Below, piece by piece: positions 1 through 7,422 of a stretch of 64,000 bases of DNA (positions within the stretch are counted from its first letter, which is position 1; the number at the start of each line of letters is the position of its first letter). The notes beneath the pieces were generated by a model that had not been told where the DNA came from, did not search any database, and worked only from the letters and a program-made list of their open reading frames with translations. This DNA comes from Ignavibacteriota bacterium. GTDB taxonomy: Bacteria > Bacteroidota > Ignavibacteria > Tepidaquicellales > Tepidaquicellaceae. The position numbers and the translations under genes are program-made. Where the stretch lies: contig JACREY010000022.1 in NCBI GenBank assembly GCA_016218085.1, positions 62,001 to 126,000 of the forward strand, in the 5' to 3' direction.

Positions 1-358
1 CGTTGAAGATAATCCTTCCAACCAGTACGTTTTTAAGAAATTCATAGAGGATGTAGTAAACGTCGATTTTGCTTCAACAGGGGAAAATGCACTTGAGTTT
101 GTTAAAATAAAACATTATGACCTGATTTTTATGGATATAAATCTCGGTCCGGGAATGGACGGAATAGAAACTCTTAAAAAAATTCGTGAAACGGAAGGCA
201 AAGAAAATTTAATCGTTGCTGCACTTACCGGATATGCAATGGAAAACGACAGGGAACATTTCCTTTCCTGCGGTTTTGACTACTTCATCGTAAAACCGTT
301 CGGAAAAAATGACCTCTTAAATGTGATAAACGATATTAAAAACAAGAAAACGAATTGA
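1..358 (+). CDS. Response regulator receiver domain, 5'-truncated
   Basis: CheY-like receiver domain that accepts a phosphoryl group from a histidine kinase. The frame is open from base 2 (VEDNPSNQYVF...), so the true start lies before the window and the ATG at 131 is internal. Visible landmarks are an acidic residue near the N-terminus (VEDN), the phospho-acceptor Asp in FMDINLG, a Thr in AALTGYA and the conserved Lys in IVKPFGK. The protein ends about 20 residues after that Lys, so no output domain follows; it is either a stand-alone receiver or the C-terminal receiver of a hybrid kinase. The histidine kinase gene starts 5 bases downstream and is a plausible partner. The missing N-terminus leaves the full architecture unknown. 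Confidence 0.9.
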   Translation, partial: VEDNPSNQYVFKKFIEDVVNVDFASTGENALEFVKIKHYDLIFMDINLGPGMDGIETLKKIRETEGKENLIVAALTGYAMENDREHFLSCGFDYFIVKPFGKNDLLNVINDIKNKKTN

Positions 359-363
359 ATTAA

Positions 364-1881
364 ATGATGAAAACAACCGTTAAAAAAACTAAATCACCTG
401 AATCAGATTTTGAAAAAAGATACAGGGATATTTATAATACAGTAAGCGAGGCTATTTATATTCTGAATGAAGAAGGCGTTTTCATAGATGTGAACAGAGG
501 CGCTGAAATTATGTACGGATATTCACGCGAAGAGCTTATCGGAATGTCCCCTGCCGATGTGTCTGCCCCGGGGAAAAATGACCTGGAACAAACTGCAAAA
601 TTCCTGGCAGAAGCTTTTAATGGAAAACCGAGTATTTTTGAATTCTGGGGGCGTCGGAAAAATAATGAAATTTTTCCAAAAGAAGTTATTCTTAATCCGG
701 GAAATTATCTCGGGAAAAAAGCCATCATCGCAACTGCAAGGGATATTTCCGAAAGGAAAAAATATGAAATTGAATTATCGAAAATCCAGTCACGCCTTGC
801 TCTGATATTCAATAACTTTCCCAATATGGTGCTTTATGAATCAAACGGACCGAATGATTTTATTTCCGAAAATGTAGTCGATATGCTGGGATACCCCCCG
901 TACCTGTTTACTCAGAATGTTAAATTTATAAATTCGCTCGTGCATCCGGAATACAGAAAAGACCTTGAACCAAAAATCTTGAAATGGATGGAAGACTGCA
1001 AATCAGGAAATCTCAAAATTGAATATCCTTGCAGAAGGGCGGACGGAGAGTATATATGGATTGAAGATTTCCTTCAGAAAGAAATTTCAGAAGACGGTAA
1101 ACCATACATAATCGGAATGATGACGGATATATCCGAAAGAAAAAACCAGATGGAAAAACTGAAGGAATATGCAGAAGAATTAAAAAACCTTAACTCAAGT
1201 AAAGACAAATTTTTCTCTATAATTGCCCATGACCTTCGCAGCCCTTTCAACGGACTGCTTGGCTTCTCAACCGTTCTGCTCGAAGAGCTTTCCGAGCTTA
1301 CTTCGGAAGAAATCAAAGAGTATGCAGGTTATATTCATACATCCGCAAAAACGGTTTATAACCTCGTTGATAACCTGCTCCAGTGGTCGAGAATCCAGAC
1401 AGGACGAATTGAATACCAGCCGATAAAAATTGACCTGTATGAAGAGGTTTTCAAAGCCATTGAACTCTTCAGCAGCAATGCTATTACCAAGAGAATAAAA
1501 CTGATAAATGATATTCAACCGGATGTTTTTGTTCACGCCGACCAGAATATGCTTAGAAGCATTATGCAAAACCTGATTTCTAACGGAATTAAATTTACGG
1601 GACACGGCGGCACAATTAAAATTTCTTCAAAAGAAAAAAACGAAAGAATTGAAATTGAAATAGCCGACAGCGGTGTCGGAATTGAAACAAAGGATATCGC
1701 TAAACTTTTCAGAATTGATTCTCAGTATTCAAGCCTTGGCACTGCAAATGAAGAAGGCACCGGTCTGGGTCTTATTCTTACAAAAGAACTCGTCGAAAAA
1801 AACAGAGGGCAAATCTGGGTGAAAAGCACTATGAAAAAAGGTACATCCTTCTTCTTCACCCTCCCGAAATGGAATAAATAA
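364..1881 (+). CDS. PAS-domain sensor histidine kinase
   Basis: Two-component sensor kinase of 505 residues with no signal peptide or membrane segment, so probably cytoplasmic. Order: PAS about 18-130 ending in a PAC-like ARDISERKK, a second PAS/PAC about 140-258 ending in MTDISERKN, HisKA about 275-345 with phospho-acceptor His289 in IIAHDLRSPFNG, then HATPase_c about 385-500. The ATPase shows the N box (NLISNGIKFT), G1 (DSGVGIETKD) and G2 (GTGLGLILTKEL). Two ATGs are adjacent (364 and 367) and either could be the start. It follows the receiver gene by 5 bases and precedes selD by 1 base, so the three are probably co-transcribed. The input signal cannot be read from the sequence. Confidence 0.93.
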   Translation: MMKTTVKKTKSPESDFEKRYRDIYNTVSEAIYILNEEGVFIDVNRGAEIMYGYSREELIGMSPADVSAPGKNDLEQTAKFLAEAFNGKPSIFEFWGRRKNNEIFPKEVILNPGNYLGKKAIIATARDISERKKYEIELSKIQSRLALIFNNFPNMVLYESNGPNDFISENVVDMLGYPPYLFTQNVKFINSLVHPEYRKDLEPKILKWMEDCKSGNLKIEYPCRRADGEYIWIEDFLQKEISEDGKPYIIGMMTDISERKNQMEKLKEYAEELKNLNSSKDKFFSIIAHDLRSPFNGLLGFSTVLLEELSELTSEEIKEYAGYIHTSAKTVYNLVDNLLQWSRIQTGRIEYQPIKIDLYEEVFKAIELFSSNAITKRIKLINDIQPDVFVHADQNMLRSIMQNLISNGIKFTGHGGTIKISSKEKNERIEIEIADSGVGIETKDIAKLFRIDSQYSSLGTANEEGTGLGLILTKELVEKNRGQIWVKSTMKKGTSFFFTLPKWNK

Positions 1882-1882
1882 C

Positions 1883-2941
1883 ATGGAAAATGTAAGACTT
1901 ACCCAAATGGTAAAATCGGCAGGATGCGCTGCCAAACTGTTCCCTTTTATACTTTCCGATGCACTGAAAGATATTGACTGGGGAAAAAATGAAAATGTCC
2001 TGATCGGCTTCGATGGTAAAGATGATGCAGGAGTATATAAGATTTCTGATGAACTTGCATTAATCCATACAACGGATTTTTTTACACCTGTAGTGGATGA
2101 TCCGTTTACTTTCGGTCAGATTGCCGCAGCTAATTCTCTCAGCGATGTCTATGCAATGGGAGGAATTCCGATTAACGCTCTTAACATAACTGCATTCCCT
2201 CAAACCGAGAATATAAAAATTCTTAAAGAAATTCTTGCAGGCGGAAATGAAAAAGCAAAGGAAGCAGACTGCGTTATTATCGGGGGACATTCGGTGGATA
2301 TTCCATCAATACTTTATGGACTCGCAGTAACCGGAAAAATCCATCCGGAAAATATCAAAGGAAATGATTCCGCTAAACCCGGCGATGTGCTGATTTTAAC
2401 TAAAGCACTCGGCACAGGTCTTCTGAATAATGCAATAAAATATAATTCCCCTGATGACAAGATTTGCAGAAAACTGATTGCTTCTATGAGCAGGCTTAAT
2501 AAAAATGCCGCTGAACTTATGGTGAAATATAATGCAAACGGATGCACGGATGTTACGGGTTTCGGACTCGCAGGGCATTCTATGCAGATGGCTCAGGCAT
2601 CATCAGCTGTCCTTCACTTTATTATAAATGATTTACCTGTTCTCCCCGGTGCAATGTGGGCTGTCGAAGAAAAACTCCTTACACGCGGAGATAAATCAAA
2701 TCGCACTTATACGGAAAAATCTGTAATGAATCTTGGCAGTATTAATCAGGATAAAGAACATATCCTTTATGACCCGCAAACATCCGGCGGACTGCTCATA
2801 TCCGTTCCCGAAAAAAATGCGGATAAACTTCTCTCGGATTTGCAAAATTCAGGCGACGAGGATTCTAAAATTGTCGGATTCGTTAAATCCCCTTCTGTTG
2901 AATTTAAATCCGGCACAATTATTTTCGATTTTAATGATTAA
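1883..2941 (+). CDS. selD: Selenide, water dikinase (selenophosphate synthetase)
   Basis: Makes selenophosphate from selenide and ATP, the selenium donor for selenocysteine and for 2-selenouridine in tRNA. At 352 residues it is full length. The N-terminus carries LTQMVKSAGCAAK, in which Cys15 (codon TGC) takes the position that is Cys or Sec in the family, so this is the Cys form. Further PurM/AIRS-fold signatures are the Asp-rich HTTDFFTPVVDDPF segment, the Gly/Asn-rich ANSLSDVYAMGG segment, GHSVD, and the C-terminal DPQTSGGLL. It begins 1 base after the kinase gene and ends 3 bases before selU. That pairing points to tRNA selenation as at least one use of the product. Confidence 0.97.
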   Translation: MENVRLTQMVKSAGCAAKLFPFILSDALKDIDWGKNENVLIGFDGKDDAGVYKISDELALIHTTDFFTPVVDDPFTFGQIAAANSLSDVYAMGGIPINALNITAFPQTENIKILKEILAGGNEKAKEADCVIIGGHSVDIPSILYGLAVTGKIHPENIKGNDSAKPGDVLILTKALGTGLLNNAIKYNSPDDKICRKLIASMSRLNKNAAELMVKYNANGCTDVTGFGLAGHSMQMAQASSAVLHFIINDLPVLPGAMWAVEEKLLTRGDKSNRTYTEKSVMNLGSINQDKEHILYDPQTSGGLLISVPEKNADKLLSDLQNSGDEDSKIVGFVKSPSVEFKSGTIIFDFND

Positions 2942-2944
2942 ATT

Positions 2945-4132
2945 ATGGATGATTCCGTTATAAAAGAAACAAAAGCCCTCTTCGAATACATCCGTTCGTT
3001 CGACCTGAACAGCATTCCTGATTTGAATACAATGCTGTCTGATTATAATTTTTCTTATATCCCGATTGAAGATCTGCTCTGTAAAATCTCTTTTGGAAAA
3101 AACATCCTGATTCTCGATGCCCGCTCTGAAAATGAATACCTGGAAACACATCTTCCGGAAGCGGTTAACTTTCCCGTTTTGAATGATAAAGAAAGGCATA
3201 ATACAGGACTGATATATTCAAAGTATTCTCCGCTTGCCGCCGTGAAACTCGCAGCCGAATATGCCGACCCTAAAATGCCTGGACTGAAAAAAAAACTGGC
3301 AGAACTTAAAGCCGGACTTAAGGAAATTTTTGTCTACTGCTGGCGCGGAGGCGGCAGAAGCAAATACCTCGCTAAAATGATTTTTGACTGCGGATTTAAA
3401 CCCGTAATACTGACGGGCGGAATTAAATCCTATCGTAAAAAAGTAATGGAGTTTTTCGCTAAAGATTTCGATTATAACCTGATTGAGCTAAACGGTCTGA
3501 CCGGAACAGGAAAAACAGAAATTCTGCGTGAAGTTTCTTCAAAAATCCCTGTACTTGACCTTGAAAAATCCGCTCGGCACTTTTCTTCCCTGTTCGGATT
3601 TATACCTTATAAAATCCGCGGTTACGAGACCGTTAAAAACCAGTCTGCTTTCGAAAATGATATCTTCGCTCAGATTGTCCTGCAAATGCCAATGTTGAAA
3701 GAGTATAATTTTTTTCTCGTCGAAAGCGAAAGTAAAAAAGTCGGAGACTTCTTTATCCCCCAAAATATATACTTAAAAATGCTTGAAGCTAAAAGCATTA
3801 ACATATATAGAAATATAGAAGTTAGAATTGAACATATAATAAATGACTACTTTGGTACAGAAAATCAGGGACTCGTTGAAATGGAAAAAATTTTCACCGA
3901 AAAAGAAAGATTATTCAGAAAGGAATTAAGCAATAAATCATATGAAACCCTCCTGAATTTTCTCCAAAATGGAGATAAATACCGCTTTACAAAAGGTATG
4001 ATTGAGGAATATTATGATAAGAAATACAGGGATAAAGGTAAAACTCCCCTGACTTCAATCTGCTCCGATGATGTCCGCAAAGCCGGCAAGGAATTGATAT
4101 CCTTCCTCAGCTATATCAATAAACAGGATTAA
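2945..4132 (+). CDS. selU: tRNA 2-selenouridine synthase
   Basis: Also called mnmH or ybbB. The family replaces sulfur with selenium in 2-thiouridine at the wobble position of certain tRNAs, through an S-geranyl intermediate, using selenophosphate. The 395-residue protein has the expected order. First comes a rhodanese domain, about 35-160, with the catalytic-Cys loop YCWRGGGRSKY. Then comes a P-loop domain beginning near residue 185 with Walker A GLTGTGKTEIL, and an all-helical C-terminus. It lies 3 bases after selD, a classic pairing. Its last 17 bases overlap the 3' end of the convergent peptidase gene. No selA or selB is visible in the window. Confidence 0.95.
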   Translation: MDDSVIKETKALFEYIRSFDLNSIPDLNTMLSDYNFSYIPIEDLLCKISFGKNILILDARSENEYLETHLPEAVNFPVLNDKERHNTGLIYSKYSPLAAVKLAAEYADPKMPGLKKKLAELKAGLKEIFVYCWRGGGRSKYLAKMIFDCGFKPVILTGGIKSYRKKVMEFFAKDFDYNLIELNGLTGTGKTEILREVSSKIPVLDLEKSARHFSSLFGFIPYKIRGYETVKNQSAFENDIFAQIVLQMPMLKEYNFFLVESESKKVGDFFIPQNIYLKMLEAKSINIYRNIEVRIEHIINDYFGTENQGLVEMEKIFTEKERLFRKELSNKSYETLLNFLQNGDKYRFTKGMIEEYYDKKYRDKGKTPLTSICSDDVRKAGKELISFLSYINKQD

Positions 4133-6212
4133 TTCCCATATTATAAAACATAAATGACCACTTGTCCGCCTGCTCATTTATGATTTTCTTTATGGACCTT
4201 CCAAATCCGTGTCCTGCATCGGTTTCTATCCTGATAATGACAGGATTATCACCTTTATATAACTCCTGAAGCCTTGCAATGTATTTGAATGAATGCGCAG
4301 GAACTACCCTGTCATCATGGTCTGATGTGAATACAAGCGTTGCAGGATATTTAATATCCGGCTTTAAATTATGATATGGAGAATATTTTATCAGGTTATT
4401 AAATCCGACAGAATCATCGCTCGAACCGTATTCTGTTACCCAGCTCCAGCCGATTGTAAATTTATGAAATCTAAGCATATCCATAACACCTACTGCGGGC
4501 AATGCAACCCTGAATAATTCAGGTCTCTGGTTGATAACCGCACCAATCAGCAAACCTCCATTTGACCCGCCTTCTATTGCAAGCTTTGCTGAAGAAGTAT
4601 AATTGTTTCCTATTAAATACTCTGCCGCCGCCATAAAATCATCGAAAACGTTCTGCTTTTTCAGAAGCATTCCTGCCTGGTGCCACTCTTCTCCGTATTC
4701 CCCGCCGCCGCGAAGATTTGCTATTGCAAGTACTCCCCCGTTTTCAAGCAGGATTATTCTCGATGGACTGAATACGGGACTCATAGTCGCATTGAATCCG
4801 CCGTATGCATAGAGCAGTGCCGGATTATTCCCGTTCATCTCTATTCCCTTTTTATGAACAATGAACATCGGAATCATTGTTCCGTCTTTGCTCCGGTAAA
4901 ATACCTGCTTGGTTTCGAAATCAGATGAATTGAATTTCACTTCAGTTGTCTTGAACAGTACCGATTTCTCGCTGTCCATATCGAATTTGTATATCTCATA
5001 CGGATATGTAAAAGAAGTGAAAGTATAAAATACTTCAGGGTCGTCCTTGTCGCTTACACTTATTCCTGTAGCCCCGAGCGAAGGTAGTTTAATTTCGCTT
5101 CTCTGCTTTCCGTCAAACCCATAAATGAATAGCCTGTCCGTAACATCTACCCTGTATTCTACAATAAATTTTCCCCGGCACATTATCACACTTGAAAGCA
5201 CATCCTTTGTTTCGGGAATCACTTCTTCAAATTCGATGCTTCCTTTATTCAAATTGAATTTCACGAGCTTGTTTTTCGGTGCATTTAAGTTTGTCATTAA
5301 AAACATTTCATCTGCTGTATTGTTTATAGGCCACATATCAAAATCAAAGTCATCCTTAATCAGTCTGAAATCCGTCTCTCCCACTTTTTTAAAATATAGC
5401 TGGTTGCCGTTCGAGCCTACTTTAGATATACTCTTGAATAAATATTTCTCATCTTCCGAAGGATAAATCGAGACCCACTGGTTCAGATTGTCTTCATAAA
5501 TCAGCTTATCTTCACTCTGGCTCGTGCCTGCCTTGTGGAAATATATTTTTGGATTTTCATTCTTGGAAGAAAGCACTTTCCCCTCTTCGGGTTTTTCGTA
5601 TTTATTATAAAAGAATCCGTCTCCGAGCCACGATGCGCCTGAAAACTTCACCCATTCCAGATGGTCTGCCAGCTTTGTCTTTGACTTCACGTCCATAACA
5701 AAAATTTCATTCCAGTCCGAACCTGCTCTCGAAATGCCGTAAGCGCAGAATTTATTATCTTTGGAAAAAGTCAGAAACTGAAGCGAAACCGTTCCGTCTT
5801 TCGAAAATTCGTTCGGGTCAATGAATACTTCAGGTTCCGAAGTCAAATCCTTCTGCCTGTATATCACGCTCTGGTTCTGCAATCCGTCGTTTTTATAGAA
5901 ATAATAAAACTCACCCTGCTTGAATGGAGTCGAGTATTTCGGATAGTTAATAATTTCAGTCAGTCTGTTTCTTATTTTTTCCAGATATGGAATTTTATCA
6001 AGATACTCCCTCGTAACCTTGTTTTGCTCACTTATAAAATCCTTTAAATCCGGATTCGCCTGGTCTTCCATCCACTGGTAATCATCCTTCACTTCCACAC
6101 CGAAATAATTATCCGAATGCCTGATTTTCTTTGTCTCGGGATATTTTATCTGCCCAATCCCCGCTTCGCAAATTAACATAAATATTATAAATAAAAATAT
6201 TGTGTTTTTCAT
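4116..6212 (-). CDS. Secreted prolyl oligopeptidase (S9A family)
   Basis: Serine peptidase that cleaves after proline in short peptides; 698 residues, the usual size for S9A enzymes. A signal peptide (MKNTIFLFIIFMLICEAG...) predicts export to the periplasm or beyond. An N-terminal cap (KKIRHSDNYFGVEVKDDYQWMED) is followed by the seven-bladed propeller and then the alpha/beta hydrolase domain. The catalytic triad is visible: Ser about 550 in GGSNGGLL, Asp about 634 in DDRVVPAHS, and His about 668 in DAGHGFGRS. The gene is convergent with selU (17-base overlap) and stands alone. Its upstream region leads into the REP-like repeats. Confidence 0.95.
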   Translation of the reverse strand: MKNTIFLFIIFMLICEAGIGQIKYPETKKIRHSDNYFGVEVKDDYQWMEDQANPDLKDFISEQNKVTREYLDKIPYLEKIRNRLTEIINYPKYSTPFKQGEFYYFYKNDGLQNQSVIYRQKDLTSEPEVFIDPNEFSKDGTVSLQFLTFSKDNKFCAYGISRAGSDWNEIFVMDVKSKTKLADHLEWVKFSGASWLGDGFFYNKYEKPEEGKVLSSKNENPKIYFHKAGTSQSEDKLIYEDNLNQWVSIYPSEDEKYLFKSISKVGSNGNQLYFKKVGETDFRLIKDDFDFDMWPINNTADEMFLMTNLNAPKNKLVKFNLNKGSIEFEEVIPETKDVLSSVIMCRGKFIVEYRVDVTDRLFIYGFDGKQRSEIKLPSLGATGISVSDKDDPEVFYTFTSFTYPYEIYKFDMDSEKSVLFKTTEVKFNSSDFETKQVFYRSKDGTMIPMFIVHKKGIEMNGNNPALLYAYGGFNATMSPVFSPSRIILLENGGVLAIANLRGGGEYGEEWHQAGMLLKKQNVFDDFMAAAEYLIGNNYTSSAKLAIEGGSNGGLLIGAVINQRPELFRVALPAVGVMDMLRFHKFTIGWSWVTEYGSSDDSVGFNNLIKYSPYHNLKPDIKYPATLVFTSDHDDRVVPAHSFKYIARLQELYKGDNPVIIRIETDAGHGFGRSIKKIINEQADKWSFMFYNMGINPVY

Positions 6213-6509
6213 AATCGTGATTTTAATATTCCCTAAAATGAGAAATATTTAAATAAAATTAAACGGAAAAAAAGAATATTCAGTTTTCAAAATGTGGATA
6301 TTAACAGGCAACCCCTACGGGGTTGAAACTCTTTAAGATATTCGATTCTATTAACAGGCAATCCCTACGGGATTGGATTTCGTATCAGGCAAACTGATTA
6401 TTAACGGGCATTCCCGAGGCAATTGTATTAATTTAATAAAATTTTTAAAACATTTAATTTCTTTAATAATATTTGATTAAATATTTTAAATAATAATATT
6501 ATTTGCTCT

Positions 6510-6633
6510 AAACCCCGTAGGGGTTTCCTGTTAATAGCTTTAGATTTTAAAAGCTCTAAACCCCGTAGGGGTTTCCTGTTAATAGCTTTAGATTTTAAAA
6601 GTTTTAAACCCCGTAGGGGTTTCCTGTTAATAG
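6510..6633 (-). repeat. Three tandem 48-bp units carrying REP hairpins
   Basis: The 28-base element AAACCCCGTAGGGG followed by TTTCCTGTTAATAG starts at 6510, 6558 and 6606, exactly 48 bases apart. The intervening CTTTAGATTTTAAAAG is also repeated between copies 1-2 and 2-3, so this is a true tandem duplication of a REP plus spacer. The constant spacer excludes a CRISPR reading. Confidence 0.9.
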
Positions 6634-6654
6634 AATCCTTACATAAAAAGATTC

Positions 6655-6702
6655 AAACCCTGTAGGTCTCGGACTCGCCGTGGCGAGGGTATCCTGTTAA
6701 TA
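6655..6702 (-). repeat. Composite REP-like copy with a nested hairpin
   Basis: This copy begins like the others (AAACCCTGTAGG) and ends with the usual ATCCTGTTAATA, but about 20 extra bases lie in the middle. They include a second perfect palindrome, CTCGCCGTGGCGAG, at 6674-6687. It is either an insertion of one small repeat into another or a diverged variant. It is the copy closest to the transposase start. Confidence 0.75.
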
Positions 6703-6760
6703 ATTTTTTGCTTTTCATTTCATTTATATATTGCTATTTTAAATAAACATATTAACGATT

Positions 6761-7216
6761 ATGGCTAATACATTTACACAACTATATGTCCATATTGTAT
6801 TTTCTGTTAAAGGACGTAAAAATGCTCTACAAACTGAGAACAAGGAATCACTCCACAAATATATAACTGCAATCGTACAAAAACGAAACGTCAAAATGAT
6901 GGCTATCAACTCAATGCCTGACCATATTCATATTTTTCTCGGATTATGCCCTGATATTTCTGTCTCGGATATCGTCCGTGATATCAAACATTCATCTACA
7001 AATTTTATTAATAATAAAAGATGGGCAAATGGGATATTTTATTGGCAGGAAGGATATGGGGCTTTTACATATTCGCAAAGCCAGATAAATAATGTAGTTA
7101 AATATATCATAAATCAGGAAATACATCATCATAAAAAAACTTTTAGGGAAGAATATATCGAATTATTAAAATTATTCAATATTCAATATGATGAAAAATA
7201 TCTTTTTGATATTTGA
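6761..7216 (+). CDS. REP-associated tyrosine transposase (RAYT, IS200/IS605-like Y1 HUH)
   Basis: Single-strand-specific transposase of 151 residues, the normal size for TnpA_REP/IS200-type proteins. The HUH motif is His55-Ile-His57 in MPDHIHIFLG, and the nucleophilic tyrosine is Tyr104 in AFTYSQSQINNVVKYI. No tnpB/IscB-type accessory gene is present. The gene is flanked on both sides by palindromic repeats, in inverted orientation relative to each other (minus-strand copies upstream, plus-strand copies at 7235-7251 and 7274-7301 downstream). This is the arrangement of RAYTs, which are usually single-copy, domesticated and linked to dispersal of REP elements rather than to their own transposition. 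The frame is intact, so it may be active. Confidence 0.92.
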   Translation: MANTFTQLYVHIVFSVKGRKNALQTENKESLHKYITAIVQKRNVKMMAINSMPDHIHIFLGLCPDISVSDIVRDIKHSSTNFINNKRWANGIFYWQEGYGAFTYSQSQINNVVKYIINQEIHHHKKTFREEYIELLKLFNIQYDEKYLFDI

Positions 7217-7234
7217 TATAAATACTCTAAAGGG

Positions 7235-7301
7235 TAACCCCTACGGGGTTATAATATTTCGCTAACATTTTTTCTATTAACAGGCAATCCCTACGGGATT
7301 G
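7235..7301 (+). repeat. Two REP-like copies downstream of the transposase
   Basis: TAACCCCTACGGGGTTA at 7235-7251 lacks the TTAACAGG leader. The copy at 7274-7301 is complete (CTATTAACAGG, then CAATCCCTACGGGATTG) and matches the 6348-6375 copy base for base over 28 positions. Both read on the plus strand, opposite to the array just upstream of the gene. Confidence 0.9.
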
Positions 7302-7348
7302 TGTTTTCAACAGATAGAAATATTCTTAATTCTCTTAAACTAAATATT

Positions 7349-7410
7349 TTAGTGTCCTTATTGAACTCTTGAAAAATAAATTCGTGCCCTTAGTGTCTTA
7401 GTGGTTAATG
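7349..7410. repeat. Short period-8 repeat remnants
   Basis: TTAGTGTC and TTAGTGGT stand in tandem at 7390-7405, and a third related TTAGTGTCC is at 7349-7357. On the minus strand this reads CACTAAGA-CACTAAGG just after the stop of the oxoglutarate dehydrogenase gene. It is low-complexity and its role is unknown. Confidence 0.5.
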
Positions 7411-7422
7411 CTCTTCCTATAA

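Larger units (their letters stand above)
6213..6760. repeat. Intergenic REP-like repeat cluster upstream of the transposase
   Basis: This 548-base gap holds no convincing gene. It contains seven copies of a palindromic element with consensus TATTAACAGG followed by a hairpin such as AACCCCTACGGGGTT. Three copies read on the plus strand (6297-6325, 6348-6375 and a degenerate one at 6398-6425). Four read on the minus strand (6510-6537, 6558-6585, 6606-6633, 6655-6702). Stem changes are compensatory: AACCCC/GGGGTT in one copy, AATCCC/GGGATT in another. The rest is very AT-rich. Together with the flanking REP-type transposase this is a RAYT/REP locus. Confidence 0.9.

Noticed and set aside
1925-1927. 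Possible selenocysteine in SelD
   Set aside because: The active-site codon is TGC (Cys); there is no in-frame TGA.
6510-6702. CRISPR-like regular repeats
   Set aside because: The spacers between the repeats are themselves repeated, units are palindromic REP-like elements tied to a transposase, and there are no cas genes nearby.
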